Positions 16,049 to 25,540 are shown, counted from the stretch's first letter. The stretch: 35,361 nt of DNA from Nodosilinea sp. LEGE 07088 (GCF_015207395.1 NZ_JADEWX010000046.1:1-35361); one strand, 5' to 3'. The notes: a model not told the origin generated them from the letters alone. Program-made: numbers and translations.

Positions 16049-18852
16049 GATGACCTCCGAGGGGTTGCAGATTGGGGCTGATGGCCATTGGGAGTAGCCA
16101 GTTCAGCCGATGAATGAATCAGTTCAAACTGAGGGGTGTCCGCCGCAATGGTGTCGAGGGACTGGCCATTGCGGAGTGTCTGGACGTAGTCTTTGGCAAA
16201 GGCGGCATACCCAGCAAACTTGTTAGGGTGTTGGGCTAACACCCGCTGACGCGCCCGCTGCTCTTTGGGATTGTTGGCCACCGCTCCCAACAGTTCGGGA
16301 GAGGGATAGTGGGCACAGGGCGTTAAGCAAGCATCAGCATCGAGCAGCCAGTGAGAGCAAAGCCGACCCGGACTGATGCGGAAGGACTCTTCGGTGTTGG
16401 GCCGCAGCAGGCTGGGGTCGTAGCCGAACAGTCGCTGGTAGGAAGGCAGCGCGTTGGGCTGGATGGCCCCCACCAGGCGGGTGTTGAGGTTTTGCAGGAT
16501 CTGTGACCCAGCGACGGATTGAGCAATGGTGTCAGGGTCTTGGCCGATGATCAGGGGGCGTATGCCAGACTTGGCCCCGTTGGCGCAGACCTGGCCGATG
16601 ATCTGGGCGATGCCGTTGTACTTGAATAAAATCGGACTTTCATCGATCGCCAGCAGGGAATCAGAGACCTCCAGCGCTCGGCGGAAGGCCATGGATTGAG
16701 CCGAGAGGGCAAGTACCGCCGCTTCAATGTTGTCGCCGACGTTGCGCAGAGCAAAGACGGTAAGCCTGGCATCGGTGCGAATGGTGGAGGGTTGGGAGAT
16801 GGCTTTGCCGACGCGGCTGGAGAGCCAGCCCCGCAGCTCTAGCAGGATGGTGGCGACGGCTTCATTGAGCAGCGCCGATTCCACCTCCAGATCCAGGTTG
16901 GCGACGGTCTCAACAAAGTCAGCCAACGTTGGCATGTGCTGCCACTCTGGACTGCCGAATCCTGATTCAAACGCCGCTTCATAGCGGGTCAGAATTTGGG
17001 GAGTCTCGAAGAAGTTGGACAGCGCCTGCCAGAGAACGGTATGAACTCGCTTGCCCAGCTGGTTGTCGGTCTCGGTGCCCATCACCATGGTGTCGAGAGC
17101 TTTGACCAGAAACTCCTTGTAGTCGTCTAAACGCTCTTGCCGCTGGTTATCGGGCAAGCCTTTAAGATCAGGAATTTGAAACAGGTTGTTGCTCTCGGAG
17201 CCGATGTCGAAATAGGCTCCCTGGTCACCAAAGAACTTCACCAGGTCGGTGTAGGTGGTGGTGCCATCGGGTTTGGGATAGTCGAGGGAGATGACGTTCA
17301 TCCCGTTGGCGATCGCCCACACGAAGATCTCCGCCGCCAGCACCGACTTCCCGCTGCGGGTCTCCCCAAATACCAGCATCCCCCGGTGCTGATTCACAAA
17401 GTCCAGGTAAACCGGCATCTGACCGTCGCGGGTGATCAGCTCGATGCCCCCGTTGTCGATGGTGCGGGGGCAGGCCACAGGCATTAATCCTGGGGCTTCG
17501 TTGGTGAGATACATTTGCCTGCGGCCATCGTCGATCAGTCTGTCGCTCACAATCGGCAATGACCTGAGCCACAACTGCCAGGCAATCTCGGTCTCCCGGA
17601 TAAAGTCGCCCTGATGGAAGGCGTTGGTCAACTTTTGGCAGGCTTCAGCTAGTGACTCTGGACTATCGCGATGCAGCAGCACCAGACCACTCACCCAGAT
17701 GGGGAGTGCTCCCTCATAGATCCGCTCCTGGGCTTCCACTCCCTGCTTCATCCGCATTTGAGAGGCGACATCCACATCCCGCAGCAGGTTGGCGCGGAAC
17801 GTAGCGGTGACGCTTTGCTTGGTCAGCCGTTGCAAAGTGACGCGGGTCATCATGCGATCTGCGGCGGCGAGTTCGCAGACACATTCGCAGTCCGGGAATT
17901 GAGCTAGAGCTTGCCAGAGGTAATAAAGTTGGTGCTCCGGTGTGGTGAATCCAGCGGGTTTGGATTCCAGCACTACCGCCCCGACGAACTTTCCTTTAAC
18001 CTGCACCCACTGGCGGTCGGCTTTGGGATGGCTGGGCTGACCGTTCTCCCCACGGATCAATCGGGAGACGGAATAGATGGGGTCGTGGATGATTTCGTTG
18101 AGCTTGGCGGTGCCGTCAGCATCACTCAGCTCTAAACATTGAGGTACCTCTGGTAGAGAAGTTGAATTGAACTGAGCCCAGAGATAGTGCCACAAGTCCT
18201 CGGTTCCCATCGGAGTAACCTGAAGCCCCATACGGGCGTTGAGCTGCTGCTCCCAGTGCAGGTAGCCGTCGGTAAAGCCCTGGGTCAGAAGCTGTGCGTA
18301 GGACTGCTGCTGGTTCTGCTCCTTTAATCCCTTGAACGTGTCGTATTGGGCCACCACCCAGGCCAGTAGTTTTTCAACGTGGTCGGCGCTTTGCTCTTGC
18401 CCTGACCCGAGGGGGTAAGTAGCGAAGAGGTAGAGCTGCTTGGGCTGGCGTTGCTTTTCGGTCGTTAAATCGCGGGTCGCACGTTGTTGCGCCAGCAGCA
18501 GGAACTGGCTTTCCAAAGTAGCGGTGGACTGAATCAGGGTTTCGAGGGACTGCTGGCGATCCTTGTCATCGGCAAACGATCGCCAGTGAATCCGCAGCCG
18601 ATCCCCCGGACGAAACCCCTTGAGGCCATCCTCCAGCCGCTTCAACGTGGGTTCCGCCTGTCCTGGTTGCAGCTGGGTGTGAATGCCTCGACTGCGAAAG
18701 CCAAACACCAGACTGTACTGCCGCTGGTGCTTGAGCAAATAGGCTCCGACATTGCGCCCTCGCAGATTCAGACGGCACAGGCATTCCAGGTGCGCTTCAT
18801 CTTCAAACGGGCGAAAGCGGTAGCGTTGCGTTCCAAGCCTTGGTTTACTCAT
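16045..18852 (-). CDS. VirB4/TraC-type conjugation ATPase
   Basis: 935 residues from ATG 18852 (MSKPRLGTQRYRF), preferred over an upstream ATG at 19026 because that extension runs through the VirB3-like gene. A Walker A motif (GETRSGKS, 496-503) and a Walker B motif (SLLAIDES, about 732-739) are plain, followed by a GQDPDTIAQS region resembling the conserved motif after Walker B in VirB4 proteins. VirB4 ATPases power assembly and substrate transfer at the inner face of the membrane. The start overlaps the VirB3-like stop by 8 nt and the end overlaps the VirB5-like start by 4 nt, so the five genes form a tight operon. The length is slightly greater than typical VirB4. Confidence 0.88.
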   Translation of the reverse strand: MSKPRLGTQRYRFRPFEDEAHLECLCRLNLRGRNVGAYLLKHQRQYSLVFGFRSRGIHTQLQPGQAEPTLKRLEDGLKGFRPGDRLRIHWRSFADDKDRQQSLETLIQSTATLESQFLLLAQQRATRDLTTEKQRQPKQLYLFATYPLGSGQEQSADHVEKLLAWVVAQYDTFKGLKEQNQQQSYAQLLTQGFTDGYLHWEQQLNARMGLQVTPMGTEDLWHYLWAQFNSTSLPEVPQCLELSDADGTAKLNEIIHDPIYSVSRLIRGENGQPSHPKADRQWVQVKGKFVGAVVLESKPAGFTTPEHQLYYLWQALAQFPDCECVCELAAADRMMTRVTLQRLTKQSVTATFRANLLRDVDVASQMRMKQGVEAQERIYEGALPIWVSGLVLLHRDSPESLAEACQKLTNAFHQGDFIRETEIAWQLWLRSLPIVSDRLIDDGRRQMYLTNEAPGLMPVACPRTIDNGGIELITRDGQMPVYLDFVNQHRGMLVFGETRSGKSVLAAEIFVWAIANGMNVISLDYPKPDGTTTYTDLVKFFGDQGAYFDIGSESNNLFQIPDLKGLPDNQRQERLDDYKEFLVKALDTMVMGTETDNQLGKRVHTVLWQALSNFFETPQILTRYEAAFESGFGSPEWQHMPTLADFVETVANLDLEVESALLNEAVATILLELRGWLSSRVGKAISQPSTIRTDARLTVFALRNVGDNIEAAVLALSAQSMAFRRALEVSDSLLAIDESPILFKYNGIAQIIGQVCANGAKSGIRPLIIGQDPDTIAQSVAGSQILQNLNTRLVGAIQPNALPSYQRLFGYDPSLLRPNTEESFRISPGRLCSHWLLDADACLTPCAHYPSPELLGAVANNPKEQRARQRVLAQHPNKFAGYAAFAKDYVQTLRNGQSLDTIAADTPQFELIHSSAELATPNGHQPQSATPRRSS

Positions 18853-19153
18853 GGTGCTCAGATAAATGACGCTGATAGGGCATATGGCCCCGTTTCCAAT
18901 CGGGCACAGGCACAAACTTGTGGGTAAAGAGCCAGGTTCTTTCGCCGACCACGACCCACCAGGTAGAAATGCCCCAGGTGCTGAGCAGTAGAAATGGGAC
19001 AAACCCGAGCCCAAGTAGGACTTCAATCAAGATGTAGAAGCCGACGAAGATGCCGCCCGAGGGGGCGAGCAGGTTGGCTGGGATGGGGCCAAGGGAAGGC
19101 TGTTGGCCCAGGCTCGGGTTGACCGGGCAGTATAGGCGCGAGTCGTCGCTCAT
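18845..19153 (-). CDS. VirB3/TrbD-like small membrane protein
   Basis: 102 residues from ATG 19153. A hydrophobic hairpin occupies about residues 33-70 (GIFVGFYILIEVLLGLGFVP and a second helix), flanked by soluble ends. A small two-helix membrane protein directly before VirB4 is the hallmark of VirB3/TrbD, which anchors the ATPase to the membrane. The start lies 1 nt after the pilin-like stop. Confidence 0.72.
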   Translation of the reverse strand: MSDDSRLYCPVNPSLGQQPSLGPIPANLLAPSGGIFVGFYILIEVLLGLGFVPFLLLSTWGISTWWVVVGERTWLFTHKFVPVPDWKRGHMPYQRHLSEHHE

Positions 19154-19154
19154 C

Positions 19155-19598
19155 TCAGGCTCCGAAGAACAAGCGACTCAAACCTTCAACAATGACGACG
19201 GCGGCAATGATGATGAAGGCGTTTTGCAGTAGCGGCTGCCACTGTTCACCCCGCTGGGCCTGGTAGACGGCAAAGAACACAAAGCCCACGGCTGAGACCC
19301 AGACCACTAGGCGCAGCAGGCCAAACATAAAGCTGATAATGTCGCCATCCAGGTATTGCCCGAAGATGTTTTGGGCCTGTCCTTCGACGGTATCGAAGAG
19401 CTGGGCCATAGCCGGGTTGGCGTGGGTTGTGATGCTAATGAATAGCAGGATTCCGGTAACTAGACCGAGCAGCGTCCAACCGCTGATGCCACGGTATTTG
19501 ATATGAGCAAGTTGATTCCCAGGTCTAGAAAGAATTTGACGGCTGCGCCGGATGCACTGAGACGCAATGCGCCCCAGAGGGTTAGATACAAGATTCAT
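19155..19598 (-). CDS. VirB2/TrbC-like pilin subunit
   Basis: 147 residues from ATG 19598, chosen because GGAGTAGGAGAT provides a clear ribosome site; a longer frame from 19706 lacks one. An N-terminal segment with basic residues leads to a hydrophobic stretch (about 42-58) and a likely cleavage site after NPAMAQ. The mature part has two hydrophobic helices (about 87-110 and 124-142) separated by a short basic loop (QAQRGEQWQP), the typical fold of VirB2/TrbC conjugative pilins. It is the first gene of the minus-strand transfer operon. Confidence 0.7.
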   Translation of the reverse strand: MNLVSNPLGRIASQCIRRSRQILSRPGNQLAHIKYRGISGWTLLGLVTGILLFISITTHANPAMAQLFDTVEGQAQNIFGQYLDGDIISFMFGLLRLVVWVSAVGFVFFAVYQAQRGEQWQPLLQNAFIIIAAVVIVEGLSRLFFGA

Positions 19599-20086
19599 AT
19601 CTCCTACTCCAAGAGATTCAGGACGTAGGTAGATTGCTCCCTGGCAGATTGAGCAGGACGATTTTGGCAGGAATGGCAGAGTGTTGGTCTCGCCATCCGC
19701 AGTCAAGAATGGAACGGGGTCAGGAACTTAAGATTGGTGACTCAATCTTTATCGTACTTTTACAGAAAAAGTACTACTTGGCAATACTGGATTAATCATC
19801 CTGAAAAGTAAAGCAGGTTTTAGATTTTGTTTACATTGTCAGGAGGGTAGTCCTGGAAGATTAAGCTTGAATACCCATATGAGTTAGATTTTCGTGCCTT
19901 CTACAGTTACTTTGGCGTGATCGGTGAGTGGGTGTAAGTAGGAGGAATCCTTGATTAAGGTGATGTGAAGCGGAGACAGGATCTGACTCATATGTCTTAG
20001 GCTTCTGTGAACCTATGGTGCGCTGACTTTCGACACCATAAGTAGGAGGCTAGGATAGCGACAGTTGGTCTCGTCACTATTCCGTT
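19599..20086. promoter_or_regulatory. Divergent intergenic region with inverted repeats
   Basis: This non-coding gap lies between the minus-strand transfer operon and the plus-strand RHH-like gene and must hold both promoters. Two adjacent inverted repeats stand out: AAGATTG-N6-CAATCTT (19730-19749) and GTACTTTT-N5-AAAAGTAC (19754-19774). They are good candidates for operators or, less likely, part of a transfer origin. No promoter hexamers were convincing. Confidence 0.5.
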
Positions 20087-20515
20087 ATGGTCAAGTCGCC
20101 TGTGCCTCAAGACAAATCCCCGTCCGACACCTCAGAGAGTGGATGTCGCCCAACGTTCTACATGACAACTGAATTACTGGAAGCGATTGAGGCGCAGTGT
20201 GCGGCGGAGGGCAATCGAAAGCGATCGCCTTTCCTCGCCGAAATCTTGGAACTTCTGCTTACGAGTGATATGGGGCAGAGCCTGCGGGAGAGTGCCCAAA
20301 AGCACAGGCGTCCTCTGGCCCATGAGCTGGAGGCGAATCTGGTTTTATTTAATGAGCACCTCCCGACCGAGCGCATTGTGGAGTTGGCAGAGGCCAGTCA
20401 ACGCAACCCAGACCAGATGCTGGTGCGTTTAGTATTGCTGGGCTTGCGGGTATATGAGCGAGCGATGGCACGTATGGAAGCAGAAATTGAAGGTGGATCT
20501 GAGCTGATCCCTTAG
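20087..20515 (+). CDS. Ribbon-helix-helix-like small protein
   Basis: 142 residues. After a polar N-terminus, PTFYMTTELLEAIEAQCAAE followed by NRKRSPFLAEILELLL (about residues 22-62) fits a strand, helix A, turn, helix B pattern like CopG/MetJ-type DNA-binding proteins. The C-terminal half is helical, with a second similar module (PTERIVELAEASQRNPDQML). On conjugative elements such proteins serve as relaxosome accessories or plasmid regulators. It is divergent from the transfer operon with paired inverted repeats in between, consistent with autoregulation and operon control (inferred). No Shine-Dalgarno sequence is visible. Confidence 0.55.
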   Translation: MVKSPVPQDKSPSDTSESGCRPTFYMTTELLEAIEAQCAAEGNRKRSPFLAEILELLLTSDMGQSLRESAQKHRRPLAHELEANLVLFNEHLPTERIVELAEASQRNPDQMLVRLVLLGLRVYERAMARMEAEIEGGSELIP

Positions 20516-20790
20516 CCCTCGAAGCTGTTTCAATATTTCGTCCGGATTTTGCCTGCCGACTCGGTACAAGTGATGTATTGGTGATATTTGCTACTCAATT
20601 GATTGCGTAGCCGAGGGATGGCCTGTTTGCCCCAGGGTTTTTGTCCTCGTATCACTACCATCGCACACGCAGGGTTCTTGGACTGAGATGACAAACAATT
20701 TGGATCGAGGCTTTGGGGGCAAGGCATTGGGACATATTCCCAATCTCGCTGCCAGCGTTCTGGATAGAGCGGTGGCGGAGTGAGGGCAGT

Positions 20791-21258
20791 ATGGCTCGAT
20801 TTTTGACACGTCGCTATGTGGCGGTGACCTGGTCTGAGGCGACTCGCCTGGCGGCATTGGATGGCACACCCTGGTCAGAGATTCGACGGGCTGAGGAGGT
20901 GCAACTGCTCCATCGCGAGGAGTGGTGGGCCTGGTGGTCTGACGGGCAAGTGACGACGGCGATCAGTTTGCCGTCGTCGCTGTGTCCGCAGAGTTTGACA
21001 ACGGATGCAGTCGCCTTAATCTCCGAGGTTTGGGAGAGCGACACTAGAGTTCCTCAGTGTGGATGGGCAACTCTGACGCGAGTGGACCTGGTATTGAGCC
21101 GAGAGCGATTGCCGCAGCCGCAGAACACGAGTGGTTTTGCCTGGAGCGCTCTGGAGCGATTGACCGTGCGGTTTACCGACAATTTGGAGGGCGTTCTTCA
21201 CTGCTGGTACAGGGGCTATGACGGGGGCTTTGAGTGCCAGGTTGAACGAATCATCTGA
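20791..21258 (+). CDS. Hypothetical protein of unknown function
   Basis: 155 residues from ATG 20791 (MARFLTRRYVAVTW), chosen over ATG 20713 because GAGGGC lies just upstream. The protein is rich in Trp (EEWWAWWSDGQ), soluble, and shows no signal peptide, membrane helix or known catalytic motif. I do not recognise the family. It stands alone, with 275 nt before it and 223 nt after it. Confidence 0.55.
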   Translation: MARFLTRRYVAVTWSEATRLAALDGTPWSEIRRAEEVQLLHREEWWAWWSDGQVTTAISLPSSLCPQSLTTDAVALISEVWESDTRVPQCGWATLTRVDLVLSRERLPQPQNTSGFAWSALERLTVRFTDNLEGVLHCWYRGYDGGFECQVERII

Positions 21259-21481
21259 CTTTGAAGCAATAGGAAAACTGAAACACGCACTGGGGATAAA
21301 TAGTAGCTATAAAGGTTTGACAACCAGCGAACAGCCAAATAACAAGACTATTCCATGGATGTATCCTGTAAAACATCACTAAAGTTGGGACACCTAGACT
21401 GGAAGTAGGTTCTGGCTATTTTTTCTCTAAATCCATATGAGCGGGGGCATCCTCAAATTTAGTAACAGCAATCCAATACCC

Positions 21482-21988
21482 ATGTCCCAACCTCTCAAAC
21501 CCGTCACCATTTACACCGATGGAGCCTGCATCGGCAATCCTGGCCCTGGTGGCTATGGAGCAGTCCTGCTCTATGGCGAACACCGTAGAGAGCTATCGGG
21601 CGGCTACCAACTGACTACAAACAATCGGATGGAGATGATGGCAGTGATCGTTGGCCTCCAGGCGTTAAAGCATAAATGCGCTGTGACGGTCTATTCGGAT
21701 TCTAAGTACGTTGTCGATGCCATCATGAAGGGCTGGGCCATGCGCTGGCGGGCAAAAGGGTGGAAGCGTAGCCAAACTAAGAGCCCCGTCAATACCGACC
21801 TCTGGCAGCAGCTACTAAGCCTCTGTGAGCAACATCAGGTCGAGTTTCGCTGGGTTAAAGGCCACAGCGGCAATGTAGAGAATGAACGATGCGATAGCCT
21901 GGCGGTAGCTGCTGCTCGGCAACCCAATCTACCGATTGATGAGGGCTATGAGGTTCAGCCCACAAGCCAGCAAAGCGCCTTATTCTGA
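21482..21988 (+). CDS. rnhA: Ribonuclease HI
   Basis: 168 residues from ATG 21482 ([20 protein letters not shown]), which matches the usual start of cyanobacterial RNase HI; ATG 21437 would add 15 non-conserved residues. The catalytic carboxylates are all visible: D in YTDGAC, E in NNRMEMMA, D in VYSDSKYV and D in NERCDSLA, plus the VKGHSG loop with its His. It cleaves the RNA strand of RNA-DNA hybrids during replication and repair. The short C-terminal extension ([15 protein letters not shown]) follows the core. The next gene starts 29 nt downstream on the same strand. It may be an element-borne second copy. Confidence 0.92.
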   Translation: MSQPLKPVTIYTDGACIGNPGPGGYGAVLLYGEHRRELSGGYQLTTNNRMEMMAVIVGLQALKHKCAVTVYSDSKYVVDAIMKGWAMRWRAKGWKRSQTKSPVNTDLWQQLLSLCEQHQVEFRWVKGHSGNVENERCDSLAVAAARQPNLPIDEGYEVQPTSQQSALF

Positions 21989-22017
21989 ATGGAGCTTTTG
22001 CCAGGGGGCCGCAAACC

Positions 22018-22563
22018 ATGTCCATCGCTACGGCTGAGAACGGATGGATTAATACTACTGATGGTCAAAATCCAGAGGTCATCACCAGGGCACGACAAAT
22101 CCTTGACAGCACTATCTACGGCACCCTCTCTACCAGCTCTCCAGATGGCATGCCCTGGGCTTCTCCAGTCATCTTTACCTATGACTCTGACTGGAACCTG
22201 TACTGGTCTTCAGCAATGGTGGCCCAGCATTCCAAAAACCTCTATGCCAACCAAGGCCGAGCAGCGATCGCAATCTACAGTACCGATCGAGAAGAGGGCA
22301 AAGGCCAGGGGCTCTATCTCTCCGGCACGGTGGCGGAAGTGGAGCCGGAGAACGTAGGGCGGGTCATTTCCCTGCTGCAAAAACGAGCGGCTAAGGGGCA
22401 ACAGCGATCGCCCGCTGATTACCTGGCCCCATCCCCTCGGCGGCTCTATCGGTTTCAGCCCCAGACCGCTTGGATCACAGGAGAGCATCTGGCTCTGAGT
22501 GAGACCATCTTGATTGACACAAAGATTCAACTTGACCTGGCCAGCCTCGTCGTTAACCCTTAG
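22018..22563 (+). CDS. Pyridoxamine 5'-phosphate oxidase-family (FMN-binding split-barrel) protein
   Basis: 181 residues with AGGGGG 9 nt upstream of ATG 22018. ILDSTIYGTLSTSSPDGMPW followed by SPVIFTYDSDWNLYWSS is the typical first-strand pattern of PPOX-type split-barrel flavoproteins. QHSKNLYANQGRAAIAIYST and GLYLSGTVAEVE continue the barrel. Members bind FMN, F420 or haem and reduce or oxidise small molecules; the substrate here cannot be read from sequence. It probably forms a two-gene unit with rnhA upstream. Confidence 0.75.
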   Translation: MSIATAENGWINTTDGQNPEVITRARQILDSTIYGTLSTSSPDGMPWASPVIFTYDSDWNLYWSSAMVAQHSKNLYANQGRAAIAIYSTDREEGKGQGLYLSGTVAEVEPENVGRVISLLQKRAAKGQQRSPADYLAPSPRRLYRFQPQTAWITGEHLALSETILIDTKIQLDLASLVVNP

Positions 22564-22613
22564 TCTCACGCACAATCCTTTACTCCCAGCAATTTTCTCA
22601 AGCAGAGGCACCG

Positions 22614-23420
22614 CTATGGCCAGGTCGTTTCAAAACTATCCTGGCCGTTGCCATAGACCAAATCGCCAAACTGCCGCCAGTGAACAGCTTCCTGCTCAGA
22701 CATGGGTGGCGATTTGAGGACAGCAAGATTAGCTTCAAGCTCCTTACGGGTTTTGGGAGCTGTTAGCACCAGCTGAATAGCGGGTTGGGACAACCCAAAG
22801 CGATAGCAATCCAACGCTGTTGGCGGAGCAGTGGGCCAGTCGGTGGGCTTCTGCAGGAGCGTTCCCCAACGAGTGCTTGTAAAGGCGACGACGGGGATTT
22901 TAGCGGCCTCTGCCATAGGCAAGACGGTTTCTTCAGCCTTGCGGTGGGCCATGTTGTAGCGATGCATTAAAACATCACAAAGCGATTCTTGGTTCAGCTG
23001 CTGGGCGATCGCCCGATTGTGGGTGGTGATGCCCACATATCGAATTACACCCTCAGATTTCCAACGATAGAGCTGATCCGCCAGGGCTTTTACCTGCTGC
23101 CAATCATCAGCAGGGGAGACATATTCAGCAAAGAGAATGTCTATCGTGCTGATATCAAGGGTCTGCTGTACCTGCTCAAGATACTCTCGCCAATGGTTAA
23201 GCTCTCGCTTCTCGCTCCCTGTAGCCACAATGACAGACTCTCTGTGCTGTTGTAATAGCGGCTTCAGATCGTTGATGATGGGGTTGTCTCCGACGCCATA
23301 GGAAAAGAAGTAGTTGACACCAGCCTGCCAGGCCAGATCAACGCAGCCCGACTCCATAGGCTGCTGGCCAGCCAAGCCAAGCCTGCTGACGGAGTTGCCC
23401 TGAATGGTTTGAATGTCCAT
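22614..23420 (-). CDS. Aldo/keto reductase family protein
   Basis: 268 residues from ATG 23420 with AAGG upstream. The N-terminal VSRLGLAGQQPMESGCVDLA and FFSYGVGDN segments are the start of an AKR TIM barrel, with Tyr in SYGVG at the position of the catalytic tyrosine. DISTIDILFAEYV and GVIRYVGITTHN match later barrel strands; the canonical catalytic His is usually in the former and here the region is altered. The C-terminal QLVLTAPKTRKELEANLAVL is the cofactor-phosphate loop. It likely uses NADPH. It is convergent with the PPOX gene, 50 nt apart. Confidence 0.75.
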   Translation of the reverse strand: MDIQTIQGNSVSRLGLAGQQPMESGCVDLAWQAGVNYFFSYGVGDNPIINDLKPLLQQHRESVIVATGSEKRELNHWREYLEQVQQTLDISTIDILFAEYVSPADDWQQVKALADQLYRWKSEGVIRYVGITTHNRAIAQQLNQESLCDVLMHRYNMAHRKAEETVLPMAEAAKIPVVAFTSTRWGTLLQKPTDWPTAPPTALDCYRFGLSQPAIQLVLTAPKTRKELEANLAVLKSPPMSEQEAVHWRQFGDLVYGNGQDSFETTWP

Positions 23421-23474
23421 AGCGGCCTTGTCTCCACAGATTCTGTGACTGCCAGAAGACTACTCTCCAAGCGG

Positions 23475-23735
23475 TCAATTCTCTGGCCCCCAAAAGGCTG
23501 ACCACTCTTCCTCAGTGGGTCCCCAGAATCGCATCCAGTCTGGTTCCACAGCGGGGGTCTTTGGCAAGCTACTGCTAGAGGGCTGGGCAACAGGCATTAG
23601 TGACTCAAAATCTGGGCATTGGCGCTGCTTAGGCCCCATGGGGTGAACGGCACAGAGCAAATAGGGACTTCGAGCATTGAAACGACAGCTCCGACATTGC
23701 CGATTGGGGGAGAGGTTGATAGACGTATTCACCAT
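23475..23735 (-). CDS. Small cysteine-motif protein (DUF6464-like)
   Basis: 86 residues from ATG 23735. A Cys-rich N-terminal half, CRSCRF then YLLCAVHPMGP and CPDFE, could bind zinc. This pattern occurs, from memory, in a small cyanobacterial family (DUF6464) of unknown function. The C-terminal half is acidic and Trp-rich (RFWGPTEEEWSAFWGPEN). It sits just upstream of the aldo/keto reductase on the same strand. Confidence 0.6.
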   Translation of the reverse strand: MVNTSINLSPNRQCRSCRFNARSPYLLCAVHPMGPKQRQCPDFESLMPVAQPSSSSLPKTPAVEPDWMRFWGPTEEEWSAFWGPEN

Positions 23736-24123
23736 TGCCCAGATGTCGTTGTCGTCAGATCGAGTCGATGTGAAAATCTTAGCCTCTGGCTTCCGGCTTT
23801 GAGTAAGCGGCGCAGCTCCCCTGGACCAGTGGTGGCCAGCAGATGCGATCGCAGCGGAGAATGTTCAAGTCACGGTTGTCCCAGCAAAGCATCTGTCCTG
23901 TAAGACTGTCCCCTGTATCGAGTCAGCTCTGGTGGCCGTTTAGAAAAGGCTACAAAAGGAAAAACCCCGGCCCAAAGGACCGGGGAACCCATCAGGGTGC
24001 ATCTAAACAAATATGCCTTACACAGCAGAATGCCCAGATTACAAAAATGACTCGCACAGCTAGGCAAAATGGCTGAGTAGCTATAGCCAACCAGGTCAGC
24101 GATCACGCGATCGCTAAATTTAG
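23736..24123. other. Intergenic region with terminator, no gene seen
   Basis: The interval lies between the DUF6464-like start and the cyAbrB stop. It contains the terminator at 23965-23985. Short reading frames here have no support. Confidence 0.5.
23965..23985 (-). terminator. Rho-independent terminator for cyAbrB
   Basis: On the minus strand CCCCGGTCC, a TTT loop and GGGCCGGGG (one G-U pair) are followed by TTTTT. The position downstream of the cyAbrB stop fits. Confidence 0.75.
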
Positions 24124-24504
24124 CTATTCCTCGTCATCAGCGCCAAGTTTGACAAGCCGAATGTGCTTATAGCCCAACTTGATTTCAAACTCATCGCCTG
24201 GCTCCAGACCCATTTCCTGGGTATAGGCAGCACCAATGACAATTTGGCCATTCTTATGCACCGTGACACTGTAGCTTGCCTCACGACCCCGACCATCCTT
24301 ACTTTTTTCAGGCTCAAGCTGGATTCCCTTGGCTGACAACAAGGCATCGTAAAATTCAGACAGGTTTACCCGAGTCTCACCCCCTTTGCCAGCAGTGTAA
24401 TAACCACAAACTTTGGCTAGTTCACGTTTGGACAGGGCATCATTCTCCTTGACCTTGGCTAAGAGTTCTTTCCCTGTCAAAGCTTCTTTGCTCTTTACCG
24501 CCAT
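24124..24504 (-). CDS. cyAbrB-family transcriptional regulator
   Basis: 126 residues from ATG 24504; a GTG at 24516 is possible. The whole cyanobacterial AbrB pattern is present: EALTGKELLAKVKEN, LSKRELAKVCGYYT, RVNLSEFYDALLSAKGIQLE, GRGREASYSVTVHKNGQIV and YTQEMGLEPGDEFEIKLGYK. cyAbrB proteins bind DNA through the C-terminal swapped-hairpin domain and control carbon/nitrogen genes, heterocysts or hydrogenase in cyanobacteria. Cyanobacteria usually carry chromosomal copies, so this could be the chromosomal gene or an accessory paralogue. It stands alone and has its own terminator. Confidence 0.9.
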   Translation of the reverse strand: MAVKSKEALTGKELLAKVKENDALSKRELAKVCGYYTAGKGGETRVNLSEFYDALLSAKGIQLEPEKSKDGRGREASYSVTVHKNGQIVIGAAYTQEMGLEPGDEFEIKLGYKHIRLVKLGADDEE

Positions 24505-25066
24505 AAATTGAACCACCTATTTCTATAAGGAACACTGAAGCATACCTTTAGTTGGATTATAGATGCTGATGTTTAAAGTGAACAACTTAAAATTTATAGA
24601 CAGAAAAATTTTTTAGTAAATTCGTGCCCTGATCAACAAAGTAAGACTGAGTTGGCTTTGAAAGTTTGTTCTGGTGATGATTGATGTTGAACAGTTGCTT
24701 GAGTAGTGGCTTGCCCACAATAGTTGTATAGTGGCACACGTAAATACTGGGTGAGTCAAACAGGCGATGGAAATCTCAGACACTGCTCAACTCAAAAGGA
24801 TAGTTTTTTGTCAGGGAGATCTTGAGCGCGGAGAAATTGGGCCAGCTGATTGAGTTGGACGAGATTCAAGCGGGCGATCGCAGGCATAGAGTAGCAAACT
24901 GGCATTCTGCTTTGGCGGAGTACCGGGATGACAGGGTTTTGGCAGGATAAGCAGCAACAGTGGAGAACGGTCAGTCGCCCTGAAACAAAGGAAAAAGGTT
25001 TTCCCAGGCGTGAATACGCTACTCTGGTGATTCTGTCATTGATTCAAGCCTGAATGTGTTTAGACC
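24505..25066. other. Intergenic region, cyAbrB promoter side, possible gene remnant
   Basis: The AT-rich left part should hold the cyAbrB promoter. At about 24769-24950 two short plus-strand frames (MEISDTAQLKRIVF and, in another frame, EKLGQLIELDEIQAG) look like pieces of one decayed gene, but I cannot name it. Nothing else is seen. Confidence 0.35.
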
Positions 25067-25345
25067 ATGCCTGCAAGAGGGGAAATTGACATCACGGTTA
25101 AATTTGACGGTGTCCCAATCGCTACAGCTGGTTCTGGCGGGATTACCAAAATCGAAATCTACTGTAGCGGCTATGTCGTCCTGGCTGACATCAAAACCAA
25201 AACTTTCAAACGCTTCCTTGAGAAGGCTATGGAGTATGACTACTGGGAAGGCGTCGTCAGCGACAGGCTTCACCATATCCAAGGCCACCAGTTAATTCTT
25301 ACCCATGCTGGCATCCACTGTCGTGAAAAGAAAATAGGAGGCTAG
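25067..25345 (+). CDS. Small protein resembling a cyanobacterial FinO-like-associated family
   Basis: 92 residues from ATG 25067. The opening MPARGEIDITVKFDGVPI and the later KTKTFKRFLEKAMEYDYWEG follow the layout of short cyanobacterial proteins (K/R-G-E/K-L-x-ITIKI near the start, then a K-P-K-x-F/W-K-K-L segment and W-V/I) that some annotations call fertility-inhibition (FinO)-like. That match is from memory and weak. The fold would be a beta-rich start and a short helix. No partner gene is adjacent. Confidence 0.4.
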   Translation: MPARGEIDITVKFDGVPIATAGSGGITKIEIYCSGYVVLADIKTKTFKRFLEKAMEYDYWEGVVSDRLHHIQGHQLILTHAGIHCREKKIGG

Positions 25346-25540
25346 GAAAATGGCAGACTACGAGAAAAGCAGCTTCATACCCCAACCCCAATCAGTGTGG
25401 CAATAAGTAGATCACTCAATGTTGGCAACGGATTCTTTTCTACAGAGAATAGGTTGGCTTAGGATAGCGTGAAGGGGGTTAGGCCAGGACTAGATTGCTG
25501 GCAGGGCAATTACTCCATCAATCAGCGTTATGAGACAGTC

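Noticed and set aside
18853-19026. Upstream extension of the VirB4-like protein
   Set aside because: It would run through the VirB3-like gene in another frame and is not VirB4-like.
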